NCBI RefSeq assembly: GCF_003313245.1
Contig: NZ_QJSD01000013.1
Location: 6,757-70,756, forward strand
Source: Primorskyibacter marinus
Lineage (GTDB): Bacteria > Pseudomonadota > Alphaproteobacteria > Rhodobacterales > Rhodobacteraceae
DNA length: 64,000 bases
Direction of reading: 5' to 3'
Shown here: piece by piece, positions 27,428-35,592 of the stretch
Layout: each line of letters opens with the position of its first letter
Numbering within the stretch: the stretch's first letter is position 1
Notes under the pieces: generated by a model
What the model was told of the DNA's origin: nothing
The model's input: only the letters and a program-made list of their open reading frames with translations
Databases searched by the model: none
Position numbers and translations under genes: made by a program

Positions 27428-28266
27428 GCAATCCTTGCATCATCTGTGTGGCCATCACCGGGTCATTGCCGCAGAAGTCCGACAATCCGGCGGTGCCTGT
27501 CTCGATCGAGGAACAAGTGGAAAGCACGCAGGCGGCGCATGAGGCAGGGGCGAGCATCGTTCATGCCCATGTGCGCAATCCTGACGGCACCCCAAGTTCC
27601 GACCCAGAGCGTTTCGCGCGCCTGCTGGAAGGTTTGCGCAAGCATTGCCCGGAAATCTTGGTTCAGTTCTCTACCGGCGGCCGGTCGGGCGCTGGCCACG
27701 AACGCGGCGGGATGTTGCGGCTGAAGCCGGACATGGCCTCGCTTTCGGTCGGATCCAACAACTTCCCGACCAGGGTCTACGAAAACCCGCCTCAGTTGGT
27801 CGACTGGCTGGCGGCGGAGATGGACGCGCATGGGGTGCGACCCGAGATCGAGGCCTTCGACCTGTCGCATATCCTGATGGCTCATCGCATGTGGCAGGAC
27901 GGTCGCCTGCGCGACCGCCCTTATGTGCAGTTCGTGATGGGCGTGCAGAACGCCATGCCCGCCGACCGAGAGGTCTTTGACTACTATGTGCGGACGATGC
28001 ACCGCCTTTTCGGCACCGATGCGCCATGGTGCGCCGCCGGCATCGGACGGCACCAGATCAAGTTGAACGACTGGGCGATCCGGGCGGGGGGCCATGTCCG
28101 CACCGGGCTGGAAGACAATGTCAGGCTGGACCGGCATACCCTGGCACCGTCCAATGCGGCGTTGGTGGCCAAGGCGGCGACGCTCTGTCAGCGATACGAA
28201 CGCCCGGTCGCCACCCCGTACCAGACCCGCGCCATTCTCGGCCTGCACCAGCCGGTCGTGGCTTGA
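27424..28266 (+). CDS. BKACE family beta-keto acid cleavage enzyme (DUF849)
   Basis: 280 residues. A Zn-dependent TIM barrel that reacts a beta-keto acid with acetyl-CoA to give acetoacetate and a new CoA ester. Zn ligands are the HAHVR motif (His 46, His 48) and a Glu in TGLEDNVRL near 228-235. SVGSNNFPTRVYENPP and FSTGGRSG are family blocks. Known members act on 3-keto-5-aminohexanoate, dehydrocarnitine and other beta-keto acids. Here the partners suggest 3-oxoadipate or maleylacetate, both beta-keto acids; this is inference. Last gene of its operon, followed by a terminator. Confidence 0.88.
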   Translation: MSNPCIICVAITGSLPQKSDNPAVPVSIEEQVESTQAAHEAGASIVHAHVRNPDGTPSSDPERFARLLEGLRKHCPEILVQFSTGGRSGAGHERGGMLRLKPDMASLSVGSNNFPTRVYENPPQLVDWLAAEMDAHGVRPEIEAFDLSHILMAHRMWQDGRLRDRPYVQFVMGVQNAMPADREVFDYYVRTMHRLFGTDAPWCAAGIGRHQIKLNDWAIRAGGHVRTGLEDNVRLDRHTLAPSNAALVAKAATLCQRYERPVATPYQTRAILGLHQPVVA

Positions 28267-28281
28267 GACTGTTATCCACTC

Positions 28282-28307
28282 GGCGCGCTGTCACCGGCGC
28301 GCCTTTT
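28282..28307 (+). terminator. intrinsic terminator after the BKACE gene
   Basis: Arms GGCGCGC (28282-28288) and GCGCGCC (28297-28303) with an 8-base loop, followed by TTTTCCC. It separates the convergent BKACE operon and the LysR gene. Confidence 0.75.
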
Positions 28308-28315
28308 CCCGGTGA

Positions 28316-29218
28316 TTACCGGCCGTCCTTCTGGATCTTGCGGGCAAAGCTCTTGGCAAGAGTGGCGAAATTCTGGGTATGTATGCCTTGGTTGTCCTGC
28401 CGCAGGGCGAGGGAAATCGTCGTCCCCGGATTGTGCCCCTCGTAGTCGCGGTAGACCACCCCATGTCGCGGCGACAGCGAAACCGAGCGCGGCACCAGCG
28501 CAATCCCGACCCCGACCGAGACCAGCGAGATCGCGGTCTGGAAGTCTTGGGCCAGGACTTCCTTGGCAGGAATAAAGCCTTCCTTCTTGCACACGTCGAG
28601 GATCTGATCGGCAAAGCTGGGCCGGGGGCGACGCGGATAGAGCACGAAAGTCTCACGTTTCAAATCGGCCAGGCGCGGCACCTTGGCGCGGGCCAGATCG
28701 GATTCGGCCGGAACGGCCAGGATCAGCGGTTCTTCGTGAAACGGGAAACAGCGGATCTCGTCGTCGATCAGCGCCGGGCGGGCAAAGGCCACATCGATCT
28801 GGCGCGCGATCAGGGCGGTCTTCAGTTCGGCATTGTTCATCGCCGACAGCGCCAGTTCGATGTCGGGATAGGCATTGCGAAACTCGCGGATCAGCTCTGG
28901 CAGGACGCCGTGGCTGGCGGTGCCGACAAAGGCGATGCGCAACCGGCCCGCCGCGCCTTCACCGATGCGCCGGACCTCACGTTCGGCGCGCTCGACCTGA
29001 TCCATGATGTCACGCCCACGTTTGAGCAGGGCATCTCCGGCCTGGGTCCGGCGGATCTGGCTGCGGGAGCGGTCGAAAAGCAACACGCCCAGGTCGGATT
29101 CTAGCTGCGCGATCTGGCGGCTGAGAGGTGGCTGCGCGATGCCAAGACGCGTCGCCGCGCGGCCGAAATGCAGTTCTTCGGCCACTGCCACGAAATAGCT
29201 CAACCGCCTGAAATCCAT
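28316..29218 (-). CDS. LysR-type regulator of the aromatic cluster (CatM/BenM-like)
   Basis: 300 residues from the Met of MDFRRLSYFVAVAEELHFGRAATRLGIAQPPLSRQIAQLE, the classic CatR/CatM/BenM start; in-frame Met codons further upstream are less likely. The effector domain follows (LRIAFVGTASHGVLPELIREF, then VGVGIALVPRSV near 235). It lies 51 bases after the cycloisomerase gene on the same strand, so it may be the last gene of that operon. Such regulators respond to muconate-type intermediates. The repeated palindrome GGTAT-N6-ATACC is its likely binding site. Confidence 0.88.
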   Translation of the reverse strand: MDFRRLSYFVAVAEELHFGRAATRLGIAQPPLSRQIAQLESDLGVLLFDRSRSQIRRTQAGDALLKRGRDIMDQVERAEREVRRIGEGAAGRLRIAFVGTASHGVLPELIREFRNAYPDIELALSAMNNAELKTALIARQIDVAFARPALIDDEIRCFPFHEEPLILAVPAESDLARAKVPRLADLKRETFVLYPRRPRPSFADQILDVCKKEGFIPAKEVLAQDFQTAISLVSVGVGIALVPRSVSLSPRHGVVYRDYEGHNPGTTISLALRQDNQGIHTQNFATLAKSFARKIQKDGR

Positions 29219-29266
29219 CGCCGCCCTCCCGTCGGTCATCATCCGACACCCATCCGCATCGAACAA

Positions 29267-29287
29267 GCCCTACGAGGGTCGTAGGGC
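29267..29287 (-). other. hairpin at the end of the cycloisomerase gene
   Basis: Arms GCCCTACGA (29267-29275) and TCGTAGGGC (29279-29287) with a 3-base loop; the stem includes the stop codon of the cycloisomerase gene. No T-run follows on the minus strand, so it is more likely an mRNA-stabilising or partially terminating element between this gene and the LysR gene than a full terminator. Confidence 0.55.
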
Positions 29288-30448
29288 ATCGCGCAGGCGG
29301 TCTTCGTCGAGATGCACGCCAAGGCCCGGCCCCTGCGGCACGCGGAGGTGGAAATCTTCGATCACCAGCGGGTCACGCACGATTTCCGAGACATGCAGGC
29401 GCGGGCCGAAATGCTCGCATCCCCAAGGCAGACGTGGCAGGGTGGCGAAGACCGCTAGATGCGCCGCCGCCCCGATCGAACCTTCCAGCAAGCAGCCGCC
29501 GTAAAGCTCCATGCCGCTGCTTTCCGCGACCCTTGCCGCCTGGGACAGCGCCATAAGACCGCCGCTCTTGACCAGTTTCAGCGAATAAACGCTGCCGCAG
29601 CCCATGGTGCCGGCGCGGGTAATCTCGCGGTGGGAAAAGGCGGCTTCGTCGACCATAAGCGGGATCGGGCTTTGCGCCGCGACCCGTGCCATGCCCTCGA
29701 AATCGTCGCCGGGCAGCGGTTGTTCGATCAGGTCGACCTGCAATTCCTTCAAGACAGGCAGGTAGCGGCGGCAGTCGGCCTCGCTCCACGCCTGGTTCAC
29801 ATCGACGATCAGGCGGCGCATTTCCGGCACCTCATCGCGCAATTTTTGCAGGCGGCGCAAGTCGGCCTCGGGACTGGCAAAGCCGAGCTTGATCTTGAAG
29901 TCACGGTGTTCACGGGTGGCCAGCTTGGCGCGGGCCTCCTCGACCTCCTGTTCGGCATCGCCAGAGGCCAGCGCCCAGAGCACCGGCACGCTCTCGCGCA
30001 ATGCCCCGCCGAGGAGAGTCGTCACGGACAGGTCGAGCGACCGCGCGAGCGCATCAAAGGTCGCGGTCTCGATGGCTCCCTTGGCGGAATTATTGCGAAA
30101 GGCGGCCCGGGACATGCGCGCTGCCACCTCGGCAGGCCGTGCGGCGGGACAGCCGATCAGCGCGGGCGTCAAGTAGCGCGTCACCACCGCCTGGATCGAT
30201 TCCACTGATTCTTCGGCCCAGCGGGGCCCGCCAAGCACCGCCGCCTCACCGATGCCTTCGACCCCGTTGGCCAGCCGCACCCGGACCAGCACAAACTCGC
30301 GCTTGCTGAACTCGGTGTTGGACAGCCGATGCGCACGAATGCTGGGCAGGGTAACGATCTGGGCCCGGATCTCGCGGATGGCGGTCCGGCTGATGAAGTC
30401 CTGGTCCTGCGTCACGGTATCGACGGCCTCGGCGGTGGAATACGCCAT
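29270..30448 (-). CDS. muconate cycloisomerase-like enzyme (enolase superfamily)
   Basis: 392 residues, somewhat longer than CatB (about 370) because of an N-terminal extension of about 20 residues. MLE-subgroup residues are visible: FKIKLG (Lys-x-Lys), VDVNQAW (metal Asp), LIEQPLP (metal Glu), MVDEAAF (metal Asp) and YSLKLVKSGG (second catalytic Lys). It would turn cis,cis-muconate or a substituted muconate into a muconolactone. Gap of 63 bases from the dioxygenase gene upstream. Confidence 0.85.
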   Translation of the reverse strand: MAYSTAEAVDTVTQDQDFISRTAIREIRAQIVTLPSIRAHRLSNTEFSKREFVLVRVRLANGVEGIGEAAVLGGPRWAEESVESIQAVVTRYLTPALIGCPAARPAEVAARMSRAAFRNNSAKGAIETATFDALARSLDLSVTTLLGGALRESVPVLWALASGDAEQEVEEARAKLATREHRDFKIKLGFASPEADLRRLQKLRDEVPEMRRLIVDVNQAWSEADCRRYLPVLKELQVDLIEQPLPGDDFEGMARVAAQSPIPLMVDEAAFSHREITRAGTMGCGSVYSLKLVKSGGLMALSQAARVAESSGMELYGGCLLEGSIGAAAHLAVFATLPRLPWGCEHFGPRLHVSEIVRDPLVIEDFHLRVPQGPGLGVHLDEDRLRDALRPS

Positions 30449-30511
30449 TGGGTTCTCCTTGGAATAAAGAAGCGGACGCCCCGAAGGACGCCCGCGAGGC
30501 GAGGTTACGGG

Positions 30512-31381
30512 TTACTCGGCGGCCACCGCCTGGGCCTCGGCATCGCGCTTGAGGCGGAAATCGAAGCGCATCACCAGATCGGTGTCGGCCCCGTCAGGCG
30601 CTGGTTTCATGTCACCGATCAGGCTTTCTTTGACGGCAAAGACAGAATCGTTGTCGAGATACTCGGTCTCGCTGTCGTAGATCTGGCTGATCAAGGGCTT
30701 GTAGCCTGGCTTCGAGATCATGAAGTGAATGTGGCCGGGGCGCATCGGGTGATGACCCATGTAGTTCAGCAGTTCGCCGGCCGCGCCATCATAGGGGATC
30801 GGATAGGGCTCGGGGCGCAGGCCGACGAAATCATAAGAGCCATCGGCCTCGGTCAGGAAGCGGCCGCGCAGGTTGTAATCGGGCTGCTCCGGGTCCTGCT
30901 GCTCGTAAAGCCCGTTTGGCGCATCCTCCCAGACGTCGATTTGCACGCCTTCGATGGGGTCGCCCTTCGTATCCACGACACGGCCCGAAACGCGCACGGT
31001 TTTCTGACCTTCGAAATCCTTCTGCACGATGCTGGCACCCTTGGGCAGGACTGGCGGGTTCTCGCGGTAGAACGGGCCCAGCACGGTGCTTTCGCTTTCA
31101 CCGTCGGTGACCTGGTTGTCGAGCATGTCGACCAGAACCTCGACGCCGAGGATATCGCAGATCAGGATGAATTCGTTGCGCGCCTCGCTTGAAATATCGC
31201 CCGCGCGGCGCATCCATTCGCAGCCCTCCAGCCATTCGCCGTGGGTCAGGTTCACCTCTTTGACGAAGGCGTGGAAATGCTTCAGCGCCGAGGTCATGAT
31301 CTCGCGGTTACGGTCTGGAATATCGGGTTTCATCGCGCCGGTGACGGCCTCGGTGATGTTGTCCAGGGTGATGTTTCGCAT
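30512..31381 (-). CDS. intradiol ring-cleavage dioxygenase (catechol/hydroxyquinol 1,2-dioxygenase)
   Basis: 289 residues, non-haem Fe(III) enzyme. The N-terminal helical linker domain (1-105) is followed by the catalytic domain with TESTVLGPFY, VQIDVWEDAPNGLYEQQD (a Tyr ligand region), RGRFLTEADGSYDFVGLRP with the second Tyr in YPIPYDG, and the two His ligands in RPGHIHFMI. The stretches PYPIPYDGAAGELLNYMG and YLDNDSVFAVKESL look closer to hydroxyquinol or chlorocatechol dioxygenases than to classical CatA. The product would be a cis,cis-muconate or maleylacetate-type diacid. Confidence 0.85.
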   Translation of the reverse strand: MRNITLDNITEAVTGAMKPDIPDRNREIMTSALKHFHAFVKEVNLTHGEWLEGCEWMRRAGDISSEARNEFILICDILGVEVLVDMLDNQVTDGESESTVLGPFYRENPPVLPKGASIVQKDFEGQKTVRVSGRVVDTKGDPIEGVQIDVWEDAPNGLYEQQDPEQPDYNLRGRFLTEADGSYDFVGLRPEPYPIPYDGAAGELLNYMGHHPMRPGHIHFMISKPGYKPLISQIYDSETEYLDNDSVFAVKESLIGDMKPAPDGADTDLVMRFDFRLKRDAEAQAVAAE

Positions 31382-31413
31382 GGGTTTCTCCTCCTTTGCG
31401 TATGTGGTGGGCG

Positions 31414-31935
31414 TTACCAGATCGCCTCGGCGATCGGATCGCAGAGTTCCGGTGCTGGGGCCTGTCCGCCGATGACGCCGAAGCGGCCCTTGTAGAAGAT
31501 CAGCGGGCGCGCACCGGGATCGGTGAGCAGCCGACTGACATGGCCGATGAAGATCGTGTGATCGCCGGCCTGCACCTCGTTGACGATGTCGCAGGCATAG
31601 GCCGCCAGCGCACCGCGGATCACCGGCAGGCGGTCGAGATCGTCGAACGGATTGGCAAGGCCCTCGACGGGCCGTCCGGCGAAGTGCCAGGCCAACCGCT
31701 CGGAGCCTTCGGCGAGCGTGCTGACCGAGAAGCGGCCGGTCTGTCGCAGATGCGGCAGGATTTTCGCGCGCTCCCCGATGGAGATGGAGATCAGTGGCGG
31801 ATCAAGCGAGATAGACATGAAGGCATTGGCGGTCATGCCGTGGTCGCCATCGGCATGGCGTGTGGCGATGACGTTGACGCCGGTGCCAAACAGGCCGCAG
31901 GCATCGCGAAGCTGGCGGGGATCAAGTTGGGTCAT
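31414..31935 (-). CDS. flavin reductase of a two-component monooxygenase (HpaC-like)
   Basis: 173 residues, short-chain flavin reductase family: FGTGVNVIATRHADGDHGMTANAFMSISLDPPL contains the flavin-binding block (TGVxVxxxR...GMTxNxFxSxSLxPPL), and GDHTIFIGHV follows near 135. It uses NAD(P)H to make reduced flavin for the monooxygenase encoded across the divergent promoter. I chose the Met at 31935, which overlaps the stop of the FAD synthetase gene (ATGA); longer in-frame extensions read as antisense. Confidence 0.85.
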   Translation of the reverse strand: MTQLDPRQLRDACGLFGTGVNVIATRHADGDHGMTANAFMSISLDPPLISISIGERAKILPHLRQTGRFSVSTLAEGSERLAWHFAGRPVEGLANPFDDLDRLPVIRGALAAYACDIVNEVQAGDHTIFIGHVSRLLTDPGARPLIFYKGRFGVIGGQAPAPELCDPIAEAIW

Positions 31936-32498
31936 GCGGAGGTCTCCGGGTTGAGGCCGGGACGCAGCAGCGTCGCCGCGGCGGCAGTCAGTCCTTGTTC
32001 CAGCAGGCCGCGGATGCGGGTCGAGGACACCACCTCGCCAGCGGCGCAGCGCACCGGGGGTTGGACATGAACGTCGAACCGGCGGGCCAGCAGGGATACG
32101 TCGCCTTCCTGTTTCGCGCCGAAACGGAAGTCGCCACCAACGCGGATCTCGCGGGGGGCCAGCAGGGCCAGTCTGGCCATGAACGCGGCGGGAGAGAGCG
32201 CGCGGAGCGCCTCGTCGAAGGAAAACACCACCACATGGTCGGGCCCCAGCGCCGAGATGCGGGCCAGTTTCGCCGCCAGCGGGCAAAGCTGCGTGGCGCG
32301 GCCGAAGAAAACCTTGGGCGGCGGATCGAAGGTGCAGACCACAGAGGGCACGCCCAAGGCGCGCGCTCGTTTCACGGTGCCGGAAATCAGCGTCTGGTGG
32401 CCGGAATGCACACCGTCAAACGCCCCCAGCGTGACGACGCTGGCACCAAGCGTTGGCACGTCGCGGTGAAAGTGGGTCAGGTCGGGTTGGTCAAACAT
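31932..32498 (-). CDS. stand-alone FMN adenylyltransferase (FAD synthetase domain of RibF)
   Basis: 188 residues. It matches only the N-terminal nucleotidyltransferase domain of RibF: LGAFDGVHSGHQTLI (the HxGH-type site), TFDPPPKVFFG, VVFSFDEALRALSP, VGGDFRFG and VSSTRIR. The riboflavin kinase domain that normally follows is absent; the protein ends within the linker. It should make FAD from FMN and ATP. Translation is coupled to the flavin reductase (ATGA), and the partner monooxygenase family uses FADH2, so a dedicated FAD supply is a reasonable inference. Confidence 0.8.
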   Translation of the reverse strand: MFDQPDLTHFHRDVPTLGASVVTLGAFDGVHSGHQTLISGTVKRARALGVPSVVCTFDPPPKVFFGRATQLCPLAAKLARISALGPDHVVVFSFDEALRALSPAAFMARLALLAPREIRVGGDFRFGAKQEGDVSLLARRFDVHVQPPVRCAAGEVVSSTRIRGLLEQGLTAAAATLLRPGLNPETSA

Positions 32499-32553
32499 GG
32501 CGGCCTCCTCTGCCGGTTAGGTCGACATTAGCGGCACCGGGCCTGAGGAGGCG

Positions 32554-32580
32554 ATACCCGGAACGGTATGCTGTCATACC
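32554..32580. promoter_or_regulatory. candidate LysR operator in the divergent aromatic promoter (copy 2)
   Basis: Three alternating half-sites: ATACC (32554-32558), GGTAT (32565-32569) and ATACC (32576-32580), each separated by six bases. The right pair is the same GGTAT-N6-ATACC palindrome found at 26117-26132. It lies 55 bases from the FAD synthetase start on one side and 90 from the monooxygenase start on the other. Confidence 0.6.
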
Positions 32581-32670
32581 TAGCGGCACGGGCCGTGTCG
32601 GACGCAGGGTAAGGGCATATCGTCGGGCGGCACTCAGGCCGTTCCGTCGCTTCATCGGAGGAGAAAGACC

Positions 32671-34239
32671 ATGCCCAAAGACGCCACACCCGGTTCCAAG
32701 ACCGAGGCTTTCACCGGACAGGAGTTTCTGGAAAGCATTCAGGACAGCCGCGAGATCTATATCTATGGTGAGCGCGTGAAAGACGTGACCAAGCACCCCG
32801 CCTTCCGCAATTCCGCTCGGATGGTGGCGCGCTGGTACGACAGGTTCCACGAGCGCAAGGACATAATCGGTGTCGCGGCCGACAATGGTTCTGGCAATAT
32901 CACGCATCCGTTTTTCCTGGGCTCGAAAACCAGCGAGGACCTGATCAAGAGCCGCGACGCGGTGGCCGACCTGCAGCAGGTCTCTTACGGGTGGATGGGC
33001 CGGTCGCCCGACTACAAGGCGGCCTTCCTTGGCACGCTGGGTGCCAATAGCGGGTTCTACGGCGAGTATGCCGGCAATGCGCTGAACTGGTACAAAAAGA
33101 CCCAGAATCGGCTGGACTACTGGAACCATGCAATCGTCAATCCGCCGATCGACCGCGACCGTGCGATCGAGGAGGTCCGCGACGTCTTCATGCATGTCGA
33201 GAAGGAAACCGACGCCGGGCTGATTGTCTCGGGTGCCAAGGTGGTGGCGACCGGATCGGCACTGACCCACTACAATTTCATCGCCCATTACGGCATCCCG
33301 GTAAAGGACAAGGAATTCGCCCTGATCTTTACTGCGCCGATGGACGCCGAAGGGGTCAAGCTGATCGCCCGGTCGTCCTATGAGTTCAACGCCGCCGCCA
33401 CCGGATCGCCGTTCGACTATCCGCTGTCCTCGCGAATGGACGAAAACGATTCCATCCTCGTCTTCGACAAGGTGCTGGTGCCCTGGGAGAACATCTTTGT
33501 TTACGGCGACACCGACAAGATCAACCAGTTTTTCCCGGCCTCCGGCTTCGTGCCCCGCTTTACCCTGCACGGGCTGACCCGGTTGTCGGTCAAGCTGGAT
33601 TTTATCGCCGGCCTGTTCTCGATGGCAGTCGAGGCGACGGGGTCCAAGGATTTCCGCGGCGTGCAGACCGCAGTGGGAGAAGTTCTGGCCTGGCGCAACC
33701 TTTTCCATGGTCTATCCGACGCCATGGTGAAATCCCCCGTCCCCTGGGATGGCACGGACGGCTACAACCTGCCCAACACCAATGTCGGCCTTGCCTACCG
33801 GGTCTTCGCGCCCATGGCCTATGGCCGGATCAAGGAGTTGATCGAGCGCCATGTTGCATCCGGGCTGATCTATCTGCCCTCCTCGGCGGCCGATTTCGAA
33901 AGCGAAGCGATCCGGCCCTATCTCGACCGCTTCGTGCGCGGTTCGAACGGTTATGCGGCCATCGACCGCGTCAAGCTGCTCAAACTGCTCTGGGATGCCA
34001 TCGGCACCGAATTCGGCGGCCGGCATGAGCTCTACGAGCGTAATTACGCGGGCAACTACGAAAACACCCGCATCGAGACCCTGTTGAACGCCACTGCCAG
34101 TGGCGACCTCGCCAACCTGCAAGGTTTCGTGTCCCAGTGCATGGGCGAATACGACCTGTCCGGCTGGACCGGCAAGGACCTGATCAATCCCGATGACATC
34201 AACCTCGTCGGACGCGGGATGCTCCAGGGCTTCAGCTGA
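32671..34239 (+). CDS. 4-hydroxyphenylacetate 3-hydroxylase-family flavin monooxygenase (oxygenase component)
   Basis: 522 residues, the large component of HpaB/PheA-type two-component phenol hydroxylases with an acyl-CoA dehydrogenase-like fold. Seen: [20 protein letters not shown] at about 28-47, then [26 protein letters not shown], and the C-terminal block [10 protein letters not shown]. It uses FADH2 from the reductase on the other side of the divergent promoter to add a hydroxyl to a phenolic ring, giving the catechol or hydroxyquinol for the dioxygenase. Ribosome site GGAGGAGAAAG just upstream. Exact substrate unknown. Confidence 0.85.
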   Translation: MPKDATPGSKTEAFTGQEFLESIQDSREIYIYGERVKDVTKHPAFRNSARMVARWYDRFHERKDIIGVAADNGSGNITHPFFLGSKTSEDLIKSRDAVADLQQVSYGWMGRSPDYKAAFLGTLGANSGFYGEYAGNALNWYKKTQNRLDYWNHAIVNPPIDRDRAIEEVRDVFMHVEKETDAGLIVSGAKVVATGSALTHYNFIAHYGIPVKDKEFALIFTAPMDAEGVKLIARSSYEFNAAATGSPFDYPLSSRMDENDSILVFDKVLVPWENIFVYGDTDKINQFFPASGFVPRFTLHGLTRLSVKLDFIAGLFSMAVEATGSKDFRGVQTAVGEVLAWRNLFHGLSDAMVKSPVPWDGTDGYNLPNTNVGLAYRVFAPMAYGRIKELIERHVASGLIYLPSSAADFESEAIRPYLDRFVRGSNGYAAIDRVKLLKLLWDAIGTEFGGRHELYERNYAGNYENTRIETLLNATASGDLANLQGFVSQCMGEYDLSGWTGKDLINPDDINLVGRGMLQGFS

Positions 34240-34253
34240 AGATCAGATATTGG

Positions 34254-34284
34254 GGGGCCGTCTCACATCAGAGATGGCCCCTTT
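34254..34284 (+). terminator. terminator after the monooxygenase gene
   Basis: GGGGCCGTCTC (34254-34264) pairs with GAGATGGCCCC (34271-34281), 11 pairs with one G-T, around a 6-base loop, followed by TTTG. The T-run is short but the stem is strong. Confidence 0.7.
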
Positions 34285-34711
34285 GTCCATCCGCGAGAGA
34301 GATGTGATTCCCGAAAATACCCCCTTTGATCGCGAGAGTTTTTCTCTAGATTTTCCTGAATTGGGACAGGATTGCAAACCCAAGAACGCGTTCATCATCA
34401 AACAAGGCGACGATATGGCGGTTCATGGGGCGATGCTTCAGGACGTGTTTCGCCGCCACTCATACCTGACATAGAACTTTTGCAAGACATGTCTATAAGC
34501 ACAGGACCACGATGCGATCGGCCTTGACCAAGACAAAGGCGTTCCCGCGTATTCGTCCGTTGCCCGATCGAACACCTTGCCTGGTCGGGAAAATGCGCTG
34601 AAGAAATGTTTCGTTACAGCAAGGTGATCCATGAATGTGATGTCGTACCGCTCAAGGTGCTGCACCTTCTGGTGAGCACCTTGTCCTGAGGGCTTCGATC
34701 CTGGCGATATG
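34285..34711. other. intergenic region, no gene recognised
   Basis: About 430 bases between the terminator and the end of the HxlR-type gene. A few open frames exist on both strands (for example one on the minus strand across 34438-34779), but none shows known motifs. It may be decayed sequence. Confidence 0.4.
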
Positions 34712-35374
34712 CTATGTCGTGTATGGCGCGGGCAGTTCGAAAAGATCGATGAACCGATGGCACAGGTCCGCCCTGCCAATTATCTCAACGCCAACCGTTT
34801 CGGGGGCCTCGTTGCCATAAAACACCGCCGCCAAGGGTGGGGCCGCAGGGGCAATGATGCGCAGATCGGGTGCATCCACCTCGCCCCGCGTGACAGGCAA
34901 GGCGCTGTTTTCAAGGCGGGCCGTAAACTGCGCCGTGCCAATGGTAAATTGAATCACGGCCGTCCTCCCCTGCGCGGCCTCAACTTTGAACATCGTTCTC
35001 AGCGACAGCATGAAGGACACTGGCGAGAGCGGCAGTGTCGGGTCATGCAATGGCGAAGCTGCGGCCCAGCGACCGAGTTCCTGGATGATCGGTTCAGCCG
35101 CATAGCCCCAGCCCGTCAGACCGTAGAGCTGCGCCGGCACCGGTTCGGGCGCTGTCGAACGCGCGATCACGCCATGGCCCTCAAGCCCAGCGAGCCGTTC
35201 GGTCAGCACCTTGGCGCTGAGCCCCGGCAAGCTGGTGCGAATATCGCTGAAGCGGCGCGGCCCGAACATCAACTCGCGGACAATCAGCATGGACCAGCGT
35301 TCGCCCAGCAACTCAAGCCCGAAGGCCGTGCCGCAGGCATCAGCGTACCAGCGTCCGTGGGGGGATTTCGCCAT
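34712..35374 (-). CDS. HxlR-family regulator with C-terminal SCP2-like domain
   Basis: 220 residues from MAKSPHG; an in-frame Met eight codons earlier (35398) is possible. The winged helix of the HxlR family covers about 8-100: TAFGLELLGERWSMLIVRELMFGPRRFSDIRTSLPGLSAKVLTERL is the classic block. The C-terminal 110 residues resemble an SCP2-like ligand-binding domain seen in longer HxlR proteins. It is divergent from the DUF1428-GST genes and may control them. Two direct repeats of 10 bases lie just upstream. Confidence 0.85.
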   Translation of the reverse strand: MAKSPHGRWYADACGTAFGLELLGERWSMLIVRELMFGPRRFSDIRTSLPGLSAKVLTERLAGLEGHGVIARSTAPEPVPAQLYGLTGWGYAAEPIIQELGRWAAASPLHDPTLPLSPVSFMLSLRTMFKVEAAQGRTAVIQFTIGTAQFTARLENSALPVTRGEVDAPDLRIIAPAAPPLAAVFYGNEAPETVGVEIIGRADLCHRFIDLFELPAPYTT

Positions 35375-35383
35375 TTTGGTATC

Positions 35384-35414
35384 TTTTTGTAACTTCATGG
35401 TTGCTTTTTATAAC
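35384..35414. promoter_or_regulatory. direct repeats upstream of the HxlR gene
   Basis: TTTTTGTAAC (35384-35393) and TTTTTATAAC (35405-35414) differ at one position and are 21 bases apart, two helical turns, in the divergent promoter of the HxlR gene. This fits a dimer-pair operator, and supports starting the HxlR protein at 35374 rather than inside the repeats. Confidence 0.4.
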
Positions 35415-35592
35415 TCAAGGAGTTTAGCCTGTCCACGTCCGGACATACGACTCGGGAGGAATGTCATGTCACAACAGGTGCACATTCCCAAGTTCTCAGA
35501 TGGCGTTGTCGGGGGCCCGTGATCAAAGCCAAGCGATCACCCTGTCGCGATCAATGATTGACGCAAGCCTGGATGCAAAAAGGAGAGACACC

